NCBI GenBank assembly: GCA_024734555.1
Contig: JANPWX010000009.1
Coordinates: 2,671,728 to 2,735,727, forward strand
Reading direction: 5' to 3'
Length of the DNA: 64,000 bases
Origin: Trochalopteron elliotii
Lineage: Eukaryota; Chordata; Aves; Passeriformes; Leiothrichidae
A program made the position numbers and the translations under genes. A model generated the notes under the pieces. That model did no database searches, was not told where the DNA came from, and saw only the letters and a program-made list of their open reading frames with translations. Positions 36,101-48,932 of the stretch are shown piece after piece. How positions within the stretch are numbered: position 1 is the stretch's first letter; each line of letters opens with the position of its first letter.

Positions 36101-37488
36101 TGCAGTGGTATCGTGTGAGGGATGTCAGAGGTGTCTCTGCCTATCTGGGCTGTCTTTGGTGTGTGGTTAAGTTTAGACAGGATGATGCCCAGCAACTATC
36201 TGAAGCCTTAAACTGCATTTTCTCTAAATTTTACACTCCTATCAGGAAATAAATCCCTCTTTGATTGGGGGTAGAATTGAAAAGCTGGCAGGTCACTGTC
36301 TTCATTGCTGTGTCTGCAGATACAAATTCACTCGGTTACTGCGTAACTGTGAGTGACACAGGGCATCACAAGCCAGAGCCCAGTTCAAAAGTGAAAGAAT
36401 CACATGGTAAGAGTGACATAACTCATGGTAAGAGTGACAATAGGTGCGATCTCACTGCTGATATGCTCAGAGAAGATAAAGGGGACAGAGTGGCAAATGC
36501 TTTATCTTGGCTGCAATACTGATAAGGCCTTCCTATATCTCCTTTCCTACATAACTGCATCATTCACTTAATACTGACCACTGTTTAGCTAACATCACTC
36601 TTTCTGCTTTTTCTAATGCAGGAAAACATTTTTGCTTTCATTATCTTATGACCAACAGAGTTAACAAGCCCCTTCAACTGCAGTAAATCCTCTTTCTGTT
36701 TTGTGGGCCATCTAGTACAGCTTTTGGCAGTGACAGCAACAGCAATGCTTCTCCATATGGCCAAGCCTTTCCTGCCACCTGTACTGTAGGACCATATTTG
36801 TCTGACATAGCATCCTGGTGAGCTTTCAGCAAAAATACAGTCACATCACACCGTGTCCAGGTTTGGTTTGGCTCACTAACAACCAGCTGTTTCCAAACAG
36901 TTTCTCTTCATCCAGAGCCAGACTGGACTTCATAAAAGTGCTCTTGGTAAAAGCAAATAAAAAAATGCTTAATAAAATGTTTTTGCATATCTCCTGTACT
37001 CGTGATTAACTACCAAGTAAGAGGATCCTTAGAACCATTCAGTTACAGTTTTCTATTGTCCCATGACAGAAGCTACAGATGGTTTATGTGCATTTGTTGT
37101 TCTATTGAGCAGATTTGATGTATTTCTAGGAAAGAGCAGATAGCAAAATCTTGATTTGAGCATTCCTGCAATTCCAGTTTAGTCACAATTGGGATTCTGG
37201 TCCATACTTAGCTCAAGGCTCTTCAACTATGAAATGTGCTTTGGGCACCTTAGCAGTTGTTATTCACTAATTTCTTCTTTTCCAGTCCATTCCACTTCTA
37301 TCAATGTACTGAGTCAATTTCCACTCCAGTCCACTAACTTCACAAGAGAAATAACACTCATGAACAAGCTCATAGCTTGTTCCAAATTGGGAGCAAAGTG
37401 GGACAATAGGATAACACTGCACTTGCATGGGATGGAAGGCAGAAGAGAAGCAGACTGTGAAGAGGTAAATTTAGACAAGCACAGTTCT
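33148..37488. other. Unique non-coding sequence (4.3 kb)
   Basis: No exon or repeat family recognised. GC rises and a few CpGs appear around 33940-34085, but far below island level. A short imperfect duplication, 'catggtaagagtgaca', occurs twice at 36402-36440. Open frames reach 129 codons (33878-34267, minus) without motifs. Confidence 0.5.
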
Positions 37489-37569
37489 TTACAATAACAT
37501 TCAGAAATTAAACTACATTTGTTTTAATTTCAGAATGTTATTGTAATTTCTTTTACTTTTAAAAGAAAT
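37489..37569. repeat. Two adjacent hairpins (inverted repeats)
   Basis: The left arm TTACAATAACATTC, one unpaired A, then GAAATTAAA (37489-37512) is followed by a 10-base loop (37513-37522) and by the exact reverse complement TTTAATTTC, A, GAATGTTATTGTAA (37523-37546). That gives 23 of 24 positions paired. Sharing the last A, a second perfect hairpin follows: ATTTCTTTTA, loop CTTT, TAAAAGAAAT (37546-37569). Such a pair is far stronger than background inverted repeats. The first has the stem length of a microRNA precursor or of a tiny palindromic transposon remnant, but stem pairing does not continue into the flanks and no target-site duplication is evident. Transcription is unknown. Confidence 0.9.
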
Positions 37570-40500
37570 CAAGAGAAACATACACTAGTAAGCAAGGAAC
37601 ATGAGGAAAAGAGAGTGTTTCAGGACTGAATGTAGGTCAACAGGCCAAGGAAAATGAAGAAAAGTGGTGTCAGTAGTGACTATTTGTATACACAATTTTT
37701 TCTTATGGCAGCACACCCTGGTGGATCACAGCACTTCAAAAACTTGAAATGCCAAAAAGTTTTAGATATTTCCCATGACCTAGCTTACAGTGGATCTGAA
37801 ACTAATGCTCCTCATGCCAACACATCACAATGCGGTTTGGCAGTATGAAACATTATTACAAGTGAAAGCAGCAGTTGGTGAAGTGTAACAGCTGCTCAGA
37901 TATTCTACTTGAAGATTCATGATTAACCCTTCTACATTAAAGAGGTTGGTGAAGTTGGATAGTTTTATTGCTGTTTATATATCTTTTATACATCTTTATA
38001 CATCTTTTCAAATTCAGCAAGTCTGGTGGAAAATACATGAATTTGAAGAGTGCAATATGTCTCTACAAAACTAGAGCCCATTTCTCCTCTGGGTTTTCCC
38101 TTTCTCAAATTTGTGCCATGTTTTGCCTCATCAAAAAAAAGGGGGGACAGTGATCATTATTCAGTTCCTTCTTGTCAGGCCATATCTATTGTCAGTTGAG
38201 AGTTTGATTGTCAATTCAGAGTTTTGTGGCAAGAAACTCATGTAAAATTCCTTAGAATCTTTTTCTTGGATTCAGACTCAAAACTAAAGAAGCAACTTAT
38301 ATGAAGAGAGGAAATTAAGAGATCTCCTGCAGCACATAGATGGGTTTTGCATCTTTGGAGGAATGTTTGCAGGTATTCGGAGGGGTTTATGCCTTCTGTT
38401 GGCTTATTTGAATAGTAGCTTTAATATTTGACAGCTTCACATTTTCTTATGGTGACTTGGTCTCAAAGTTATGTCAGAAAGTCTCACATGCAGGAAGCAC
38501 CTCAGAAAATTTCCCATTTGTGTGAGTTGTAGGGACAAATACATTATAAAACTTCACCATGTGGGGACCTTAATCAGGCAGAACTTCTGCATCTCTAAAT
38601 TCCTTCTCATTTCTGATACAAATGAAATAGCTCTTCTCCTCAGCCTCTCAACACTTCTTAGTCCCACCAAGATTTTATTGTCATTCTTCTCTCTCCAACA
38701 TGATACACATACTTAGCCCAGTTTGGTAGCATTTCTGTTGGATTGAGAAAATTCTGACAGCATCTTTGGCTTTCCTAATTGAGCCAAAGAAACCCAGCAT
38801 GCCAGGTACTTCTCAGAGTAGAGGATTTTCTCTGCTTACAGGATTAGACCACACCAATCTCAGCAGCCACAAATAGTATCTGCAATTGGTATGTAAAAAT
38901 CTATCACGGAAAGCTGCATGCTGGAGTAGTTTGTGTCTCCATGTGCCATATGTTTAAGTGAAAGAGTGTGACAATCACAGCAGCACACTGTCCAGAAGTC
39001 ATAAGCAGTTAACAAAATGCAACATGATTGTTGGCAGGCCTGCTGGTCTGGGTCGTGCAGCCAAAGCTGAATTTATAAAACACGGTAAAGAGGATGGCAA
39101 GACAGGAAAGGCAGTTGGCATGTGAAACCATGCAGCAGCCTGACAGGAATGCTCTGAAACTGCCTCTGAGTTTCCAGGGTTTCATATTACCATTTCTTTC
39201 TGCCTGGCTTGCCCAGATGAGAACTTATCTACCTGTGCCTCCACAAGAGCATAGCTCTTGAAAAGTAAGTTTAGACAAGGCTACTCCAAAGTTTTACTCA
39301 GGAGAGTAATCTCCCACATCTGAGGGTTGTCAGAGATGTTGCAGCTAGACTTTAGTGCTAGAGGTAAGGTCAGTTGTTTCACAGAAGAGAGAAAAAGGGG
39401 TTTACAGGCAAGCTGAAGCCACTTTCCAGTTAGGAGTGCTGGGCCACATTTTCATATGTGGCACATAGTGGCACAGACACGTAGCTGCACAGTCCCCATC
39501 CTGTCCATGCTGTGTTGTCCCTGCAGAAGAGGGTCTATCTTTTTATGCTGGGCAAAAAGTGCATTTGATGGGGCTCTGATCTCTGCCAAATAAAAAAAAA
39601 AGGAGCGGATTGGGTGTTTTATGTGAGAAAGAGGGAGTTGTTTGCAGGCAGCAATTATACCCTGAAATCCAGAGGCTGACGGTTGCTGCTCCAGGGCAGC
39701 TGACTGCTTCCTGCAGCTGGCTGCTTAATACTGCAAAGGTGATGAAACCTGAAGGGAGCCACTGAATAGATGGTGATTATGACTGACACAATGACGGCTT
39801 GTGCAGACATGTAACTGTGAAACAAAACACCGCAGTTAGCTAACAAGAGATCGGTGTAAGTTTTTTCACCGGCACTGTGTCTCCTGTCTGACACTTCTGA
39901 AATTGGAGGGAAAAAAAGCGTTGTGAGCTTCAGCATTCAGAGACAGAATAGGCCAGACGAGCTGAGGGTGGAAAGCCAACATCTGTCCCTTTCAGGATGA
40001 TTATAGCAGATTCTGTTTTCATGTTGATTTCTGAAAACCTGTTTTTCTTACTTGCAGTTTTTTCCTTCATAAATGTCTCTTTTGGGTTGTCTCCCTGTGA
40101 TACGGTTGACTACACTATACCTCCATCTCTCTCAAGCACAGAATCCTCTGAAGAGTTTCAAGTAACTATAACGGGACATTTGTGGATCCAAATCCACGTT
40201 ATCTTATTATTCTCTTCCTTACTTTTATCTAAGGGACAGAGAGATTTTCGTGAGTTATAAAACCATGCTTTTATACAGACAGCTAAGGAAAGGACACTGA
40301 GACATCCTGTTCAATCAGCAGATCTTTGGAACTTCCTAAACTGTTAATGGACAAAAAAAAATCTTTTCCCTGCCCAGTGAAAATATCTGAGATAAATCAG
40401 AAATCTTCTACTTTTCTATAATAATAGTTGTAGCTAGGAAACAGGAGAATGAGGACTCAAATTTCTTACTAACAACATAAGCACTGATCTATACTCCTTC

Positions 40501-42283
40501 TTTCTTTCCCCCTATTTGAAGTGGAACATGAAAACGCCCTGGCACAAGACCTGCTTTTAATCGGGACATGAAACTAACATCCAAAATTCACAGCTGAGAT
40601 GGGAATTAGGCAAAGGAGGAACCTGTACCAGATGAGAGCCCTAAGCGCAAGTGTGCTAAGGGTGGCAGAGAAAATAATTTCTGTCACTCTAGTGTGAAAA
40701 AGAGACAAAAAAAATCCAGTCTGTCATTGGAAATGTTATGCAGTAGAAGTTTTTTCAGAAGTAGTACAATTCCACAAAAGATATCCATCTCAACTGATCT
40801 ATACTTTTTAATGAAGATCTTTTTTTCTGAAATTTTCCACCTGTTTGCTGATTCTGCCAACAGTGGATTTTCTATCCATGGAAACTCAATGGCATACTCT
40901 TCACTAATGTACTCTTCTGGAATTGCCCAATTTATAAACCGTTACATCTCCTTTTCATCTTTGGAGATTTTCTTATACAAGAAAGTGGAAAGTCTTTGCT
41001 TCACCCAGCAGCCATGCCATTCCTTGGGAAGAACCTCCTAATCCCCAAACCCACCAGTCAGAATTCGAGCAAAACCACCCTGGCAAACACTGCAGCAAAC
41101 ATATAAAAATCATCCATTTTACTTATGGCCTTTGCAGAATGATATTCTCTCTTCCTGTCCCACTTGTGAAATTTTTCTATGGTGTCTAAACAACTAACTG
41201 TACAGCTCAATGACCGTAACTTTTAATCTCCGCTTAAACAGACTGTGATGCAAAGTTAGCATAATGTAGTTTATACAAAAGTAAACAGAAAATACTTCAT
41301 TTTTATGTAACTACCAATTATTGTTCAATGGCCAGTGGTTTTGTCTATGCAGTTTGTCTCTTGTTCAGGAGACATACACGTTTCAGATTTGAGGTTAATA
41401 ACTATAGGGATAAATTGTTTGAAGAAAAACTGCAATCCAATTTACATTTCTTCAATTATTTCACTGTGTCAAAATAATATGATTCATCCACCTTCGTTTC
41501 CGAGGCCAGAGAGTGGCCTATGGAAAGCAGCTGCTGTATAAATAAACATATTGAATTGTGTTTGTGTCCCTCCCCAGTGGCATATACTGGCTTTGGTTAC
41601 TAGCCCTTTATTTTTCCTGCAGTGAAAAACACTGAACACTGAGAATTAACTAAAAGTAGGTTTTCTTTTTCTGGATTTTAATAGAGAAAAAAAAATGGTG
41701 AGTGTGCCTTTAGGGCTGCTTTCTAAATTCTACTTTGGATTCATTTCTTACCTAGATGTTGTTTAAATGCATTAGGCTGTCACTCCATCTACTCTAGCCT
41801 ACTGTCTTGGGCAGTGGCCAGTGCTTTCCCAGAGGAGCTTTACATGCCTGAAAGAGAAAGGGATAGTAGGAAAATAGCAAGGTGTATGATCAGTGAGAGG
41901 AAAGACACACAGCTAAAGTTATTTCCTCTTACTCACAGCTCTCCTTACATCACCTGGAGCAAACAATATAATAGCAGGTGGATGTAGTGTAGACCCACGA
42001 CACACAGATCACTGGAAATGCAATGCCATGAGGGAGATGTTGGGATATGTCTGCATAATAGGGTTAGAACCATGGAGTAAGCACATTTGAAAAGGCAGAA
42101 AAATCTGCTGTTCTAGATCATCCTTCACTATGCCTAAGAGAATCAAGGAGCAGTGATATTAGGAGCTGTAGCATCTCTTTCAGGGAATCCAGGCCTGCAG
42201 ACTACTTTCTATCATCCCATGAATGGTAATAGCCATGGCTACAGCATCGGTACTCATCACACATTCCACAATACAAATAACTA
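37570..42283. other. Unique non-coding sequence (4.7 kb)
   Basis: No gene is called. Around 39600-39960 the sequence is less AT-rich, with a few CpGs and CRE/AP-1-like TGACACAATGACG near 39782-39794. It is followed at 39997-40260 by an 87-codon plus-strand frame with a hydrophobic N-terminus (see findings). No domain is recognised and no splice or poly(A) context supports it. Confidence 0.45.
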
Positions 42284-42420
42284 GAGATTTACAGAATAAT
42301 TGAGGTGTGAAGGGCCCCCCAGAGACCCGTGGTTGTCTTCTGATCAAAGTTGGGCCAATTTCAAATGGTAGAGGTTACCCTAAAAATTAGGCAATCACTT
42401 GTGTCCTGTCTCATACAGTG
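42284..42420 (-). mobile_element. Degenerate CR1 LINE 3' end
   Basis: Starts 'acagaataattgaggtgtgaagggcc', which corresponds to the reverse-complemented CR1 terminus (usual form 'cagaatcattgaggttggaagggacc'). It goes on with 'tgatcaaagttgggccaatttca', comparable to the CR1 phrase 'tgctcaaagcagggccaacttca'. Highly diverged, so an old copy; the inner boundary near 42420 is approximate. Confidence 0.6.
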
Positions 42421-45400
42421 AACACTTCACCAGAAATCAACCTTACCATGCTTGGGGAGAGCTAGGAGGGTCAATGGGGAACACCTTGAGGACCACAGTG
42501 ATACAGTCTATATCACATGTCTACAGTGATAGACAATACAGATTGGACACAAAAGTATGAAACAGCTTCATGAGTTTAAATATTACTCACAGTGGCATTT
42601 CATCTCCAAATGGGAAGGACAGTAAAAGTGGCTGTCACAGAAGTACAGAAAACATAAAAACAACAAAGGTGCATTTTCCTTTTTTTTTTTTTTTTTTAAT
42701 TTCTGTACGTTTCAGGTGGATTTTGATGGCATTATCAAATCGGTCATTATAATCATCTGGGCTTGCATTTCTTTCCCTCTTTTTTAATGAATATAAAACT
42801 AGATTGTTACATAATCCTAAAATTCCAGAGTATGGCAGGTTTATATGCATAATCTACATAGACGCAGTGTCGAAGTTCACAAATTAATCACCAGAAATTA
42901 GTGACGTGAAAGTGGGCAGGGAATCCTAACAGGCCCCCAAGAGGGTGTCTAAGGAGACACTTTGTAGAAATCTGTGCTGACTTTCTATAAAAAGAGTGCA
43001 GTGTAGTTAATTTTAACCGCATATTATGCCTAATTAACTCATTATGCAAATATGTACATAATAAGCCACTATCATCCAAGGGCCCAAAATCCAACAACCA
43101 TGTTCTGAAAGGTCACATCCTAAACCTTTAATACAGAGAGTGAGAAAAAGGAAAAAAGCGTCAGGAGAATGAAAAACGCTCAAATAAAGGGCTTTACTTC
43201 TGGAAAGAACAACAGCAGGAGCTTTTCAAAACATAACCACTTACCTTTTTAAAGAAAATAAATATGTAGTCTGTTCTGACTCTACAGCTGTGCTTGTTCT
43301 GTCTCTTTTTCCCACGCCTACTCATCTCCTTTCATTTCTCTCCTCCAGACCTCTCTTTCAATGTTTTCAGCATGCTTTTTTGTTCCACTTTCTGGGGCAG
43401 CTGAAGCCCCGAAGACCTTGAAAGAAGTATGACAGAGAGCTGTAGAGCAAAGAGGGATCAGAGCTGCAGAAAGCAGAGGTGGGCTGCCAGCACATGGGGG
43501 GTACAATAAGGATGGAAGTGGGGAGGGTTGTTTGGGGTTTCTACCTGGCAAGAACTTACAAAAAAGCAAGATCTTACTGAATTTTAAAAAAAACCAAAAA
43601 AGCATTCTGACTTCCACTGCATTCATCCCAGCAAGAAAGTACTAGAGCATTGAAAAAGCTGATCACAGCAATGCCAGCTCATCAGTCCAGGGAGCACACT
43701 GGAAAATCATGTCCAACAAACAAAAATTATTTCCCTAAATGGACACACAAGCACATCTCCCACTCAGTTTTAATGAGGAGGGTCTCCCCATTTTTTTTAA
43801 TAGATATAGGGCACTGTGACCTCTGGTTTGTTTCCTTGGGGCTAAACTACCAGCTAAAAACATCTAACCTTTTCTGCTTATCATTTTTTCCTCTTGTTTT
43901 GAGGAATAAGAACCAGGATTGTTGGCCCAGATGCATCACATCCAGAAGTTCTAAAATGGGCACCTAACCCTGCTACTAGCTTTTTTTGCTGCCATGGGCC
44001 CCAGTTAGCAGCCCTTCAAGTCCTTTATCCCACAGTCCCCTCCAGCTTTGGCACTGTTCGATGTTTTCTGTGCAATATTTCCAGTTACCTTACACATTTT
44101 GCCCCAAACCTCTCGAGCATGTAATGTATGTTGAGTATCCTACTTACTCTGCAGTCTTACTAGAATAATGGTGATAATGTTTTATCTGTCCAATGACGCT
44201 TGTCTGGCATCATATACCTTCCAAACAAGATTTTGAATTGTATTTCCATTGGAGATGATACCATCACACTTTCGACCTACTTACAGATACAGGCCCAAGT
44301 CTTATCTGCCAGATCCATCTGCGATTCCCGCTCCTGTTTCTCGGTATATTTATGTTCATGTGCTCCCTCGGCATTCCTCAGAGCGCAATAAATCCTGCCT
44401 GCCAACCCCTTCGTCACCTCTGCCTCAAAACGGATTGCTTCAAGGTCAAGCAGTTCCCTTGTAATGTACAGTTTAACCTGATTTGTGGAGGCAAAGCTTT
44501 GAAATTTTTAAAATAAGGCTAAGGTAAAGTAAAGCTTGCAAATGAAACTCTGACGGTAAGCTGGAGTATTTCCCTCTCCAAAGAGTTCGAGCTGAGGGCA
44601 CTGTGCCATCTGAAGCCATAAGAGCTGGAATTATGTTATTTATTACACAGAAGATGTGCATCAACTAGAGAAGAAAACAAATGCTGACAACAGAAAGTGA
44701 TCAAACTCACATCCATGAGAAGGAGAGAGACTGAGGGGAAAAATTCTCTCCCAGTCTGTCTGAAAATCCACACCAGTGAATACCAGCATTACAGCACTTT
44801 TCAAAATTTTATTTGAAAAAACTAAAAGGATTAATTTGGAGTGGAAACCTTAAAATTATCAATACAAGTAATTTCAGGGCATAAAAATATTTTTTAATAC
44901 CTTGTCAGTTGTCAACTGGTTTTGGCTGCCATGTAAATGGTGCTCCAGTGGTGCAACTGCTGAGAGGTTGGCTATTTATTTGAGACAGTAGCAGTGGAGA
45001 TCTGAGACAAAATATTAATATGGGAGTTTAAGGTGTGGAGGTAAAAGACAAATGCAATCATACAGGTAGCTTATGCACATTGACCTTCTGTACTTCACTG
45101 CCAAGGGTGGATGCTTTATGCTTGAAATAACAGTGTGGTAAACATGCTGAAGTGTGGTAGCCCCTATGGGAAGGAACTACTAATATGTAATCCTACAGCA
45201 TTGGACAATAAGATTTCAATAGTACTGCAAATTTTAAAAAAAGCATTTTATTAAAATTGTTAAAAATTTCAAATAGTCAAAACCTCTTGATCTGACTTCC
45301 TAAAGCCTTGGGAATAGCTTAAAAATATGCCTTTATTTTTTAAAAAATTTTTTTTTGTATTCTGCTTACACTCCTTTTGAACCGTAAAAGAGTCTAATTT

Positions 45401-47106
45401 TCAGCTTTCTTCTGTACAATGAAAACCTTTGTTTTTTTAATAGACACTGCAACTTTTGTGTACTCACCTGACTCCAGGAGTCAATCTTTAAAAAACAAAT
45501 AAATTTCCAAAGATTATGAGAAAGGGCGTAAGAACACATCAGGAATAAGTTGAAAAGACTTATGTTCCAACAAGTTCCACTTAGCATTGGCTAAATGGAT
45601 TAAAAACTGTCAGTCACCTAAAAATCTAGTAACAGATGCCCATACTATATATATATTTTTTTATTTTAACGAATAGTTCCAATGATAAATAACAGATTAC
45701 CTTATTTACAGAAAACTGGTATTACAAGAATATCAGATTGTGCTATTACACCCCCATATGCATACACCAGTTTTCTGTATGAAAATTTGATAATAAACAA
45801 GGATTCTTGCTTTTAGAGGTTTGGGAATAACAAAAAGACATGGACTTTTTGTGTTGTTGTTGCCAAAAAACAAACAAACAAAAAACCCTACCTATTTGAT
45901 TTTTCTTTTCAATTAATGTGGAACATAAGGATATTTCTTTAACAAGAAGCAGAATTTAAAGTCTAAGGAGAGACCATGGGAAGAAAAAAATAAATAGAAG
46001 CAAAACACGTGAAGATTGCACTAAACTCTTTTTTCCTTGTTGCTTTTTTATTTCTTCCTTCCGAACAAAAGGCATTGAAACTTTGCAGAAGTAAAAAAGA
46101 GACAAAGAAAATATCCTGGTAATTTTCAAATTTTCAGGTTTGCCACCCTTTCTCACACATTTCACAAAATGTATCACAGTATTTACCAATATGATAAAAA
46201 AGCACCTAAAACTAACATTGCACTGTGTTAGGAAAACTGCCCAGAAGAGCTAGTATCGAAATATCATGTAAAATTCATGTGCTGAGAAAAATTCCATTCA
46301 GACTGAGTCACAGAGCCTCCTGCTGTATTTGTAAAATTCTCAAACATGATATGAGAGCATTATTGCCTTCAGGCTTGTTATTTCATCCCCTGGACACACA
46401 GAGAAGCATATCATCCTTTCATAGGATTGATCAGCAAATATCCTCCAGAGCAGTTAGATAAGAAGGCATTCCCTTCTTCTAGCTGTAGGTTTTTGCTGTG
46501 TTGCATTTATTACTGTGGTGTGAAAATCTCCCACTGAGTGCAATACATTTAAACACTTCTCTGGTTTTTTTGTTGTTGTGAGGCATTTTGCCAAGTGGTG
46601 TGTTGTGTTATTTACCTTGGAAAAGAATTGTTGCAGCATAATTTATTTTGGTCTGGACAGAAATTAGCTATGGAAGAATTTCTGAGACCTGTTTTCTCAT
46701 TACCAGCAGGTCTTCCATCTGCTTAATTAGAAGTGCAAATATTTGGAAATCTGAAATCCTGCAGCAATGTCTCAGAGAGCATTTCTTTGTTGCAAGATCT
46801 GAAAAGTGATCACTGATAATTGTTGATTGTGCTCTGTGTGACTGTAATTATGTGGCATTGATCTGATGTTCAGACACCACAGTGATGAGCTTAATACAAG
46901 AACCTAAATAGACTAGATACAATTAGACCAATAATCACCAAGAAGAGGTAGTTTAAAAGGGCAGAGGGAAATCACAAACAAATGTGAATGACTGAAAAGG
47001 AAAGAAAAAAACCAAAACCACAAAAAACTTGCTGAATATTTTATCCAGCAAAGTCTGTTCAGTCATTTAAGCTGCTGATCAAATAGCAGTTACCTCTTTT
47101 TGTGAT
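42421..47106. other. Unique non-coding sequence (4.7 kb)
   Basis: Very AT-rich. It contains an 18-base T run at 42680-42697. A patch at 43000-43070 has TAATTA-like sites and a perfect octamer ATGCAAAT (43044-43051), a texture seen in vertebrate developmental enhancers but not proof of one. No exon or RNA gene is recognised; open frames are at most 105 codons and lack motifs. Confidence 0.45.
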
Positions 47107-47155
47107 TAAAAAAAAAAAAAACACAAAACAAAAACCAAAACAAAACAAAAAAACC
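47107..47155. repeat. A-rich low-complexity tract
   Basis: A 14-base A run followed by CAAAA-type repeats (acacaaaacaaaaacc...). It may be the tail of a degraded retroposed sequence, but nothing recognisable precedes it. Confidence 0.8.
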
Positions 47156-48840
47156 CCAAAGACTATTTAATCCTTGCCTGCCTGGAAAAATAAAGAGACT
47201 GTAGCAAACCTTCTCTGAACCAGGCAAGCACCAGGCTGTCTGCAGGCATGGGCGGATGGCCAGGCACCTCAAGGATTGTCCCTAGATACCAAGGGACTAT
47301 CAGATCAGCCGCGTAGGGAGGTGAGAAAGCAAGAGACAAATGTGAGAAGGGAGAATTCATTTCCACAAGAATGTCTGCTTGGCACTGTATAAAGTACTTT
47401 CACATTAGCATTTAGCACACCAGCCACACAGCTGTAAAAGGGTAGAAACCTGAGAAGGAAATGAGATAAAAGGGGAATATTGCTTCTTAAGTGGGCTGTG
47501 AACTTTCTTGCTCTAATTGATCTCTTACCATCCCACGCAAAGGAAAGCAAGCGGCACGTTCTGCAGATGGATCATTACTAGCTCATACACAGGAAAACCT
47601 TTCTACCCCTCCCCACAACTGCTGAAAATCGGGTTCACTCACAGGCCAGCACGGGCATACCTACTCTTGTTTAGGGACAGGGGATACCAGTGCTGATGGC
47701 ATGGTGATAAAACAGCCACCTGGCATGTGGGCTAGCCACATGGCTAATGCCTCCGCATCTTCCCCTCATTTTGTACCATAAGGGAAGGAACAACTTTAGC
47801 TCAGCTGATGAGGAGGAAAAGCTTTTTTATTCAAATGCTTTCTCCAGAATCATCAGACCAGTGTGTTCAAAGCCCCCACATCCAATGCAAACCAGTATCT
47901 GGTCCTCAAGAGTCTCAGAAACCTCCCCAAACAATTATTCATGGTAAGGGTAAAGGGATGGATGAAGGACAGCAGAGGTGAACAGGAATGATGTGGCTGT
48001 GGCTGCAAAGGCTGAGAAAAGGACTTTAAGAAGGCACAGGCTGGGGAAAGGGACGTTACACTTCTGTCAGAGAAGATGAAATGGCTGGAAAAAAACCACA
48101 ACCTTTCAGGCAGGAGGCTCTTTGCGTCACTCTAGTGAAATGCTAAAGGAGTATTTTACCCCTCTGTTGGCAAAGAGTTAAGAAACAAAATGGTCAGGAA
48201 TTTGGACTTGGTGCCAGAAATGCTTATTTAGCTCCCTTCTGAGAAGAAGCTGTACACTAGAGAAGGATCCAAACCTTCATGGAGCTAAAGGAGGCCAGGG
48301 AAGGCAGCATCACTCCAGTCAGCTCACAAAAGCATGCTCTGTGGAGCTTTTTTGTCAAATCAAAAGCATACCCACTTTCTACAATTTAAATTCACAAACA
48401 ACTTAAAAGAATTGTTCAGTAAATTTCACATAACAAGTGAATCTGAGAAAACAGCAATCTGTTTTAGAATAATTTGTGAAGAGTTAAGAGGAAAATTTTG
48501 TTGAATAAATTATCCATTATAAATTATTCTCCCACCTGCGATTCCAACCATCCTGCTTCAGTTTCTGCTGTTACTTTCTCCCTGTTCTAAAGCACAGAGA
48601 GTTGTGCTTCAACTTTCATGTGCTTGGCAGTAGTCAGAATACAAAACTGTATAAATAATACAAACTCAGCTCATATTTTGTTCAGTTCTCAGTTGATTTT
48701 TACTTCCCCTTCCAACCCTCTTCCAATTTTTTTTTGGCAGGTTGAAATTCGCAACCTCTGTCTCAGCACATATGCTATAAAGCAAGGAAAAGACTATAAT
48801 GAAGAGTTAAGAATTAAGAGATCCTAACACTGACAACATG
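47156..48840. other. Unique non-coding sequence
   Basis: No gene or repeat recognised. A slightly CpG-containing patch lies at 47245-47320 (ggcatgggcggatgg ... cagccgcgtaggg). Confidence 0.45.
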
Positions 48841-48932
48841 CAGCACTTTTCATTTGTAGATTTTCAGTGATTTGCACAGGCAGATGCATTTTATTATGCC
48901 CAGCTTCACAGATGGAGAATCTAAGGCACTGC
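48841..48932 (+). mobile_element. MIR/MIR3-like ancient SINE fragment
   Basis: The wording 'cttttcatttgtagattttcagtgatttgcaca', then 'cattttattatgcccagcttcacagatggagaatctaaggcac', follows the core and tail of MIR-class SINEs (usual tail 'ttattatccccattttacagatggggaaactgaggcac'). These tRNA-derived SINEs were mobilised by L2/L3 LINEs and stopped long before the radiation of birds, so a recognisable copy implies slow decay or selective retention. No other part of the element is legible. Confidence 0.65.

Noticed and set aside
47107..47155. A-rich tract considered as the poly(A) tail of a processed pseudogene
   Set aside because: No recognisable transcript-derived sequence, poly(A) signal or target-site duplication precedes it.
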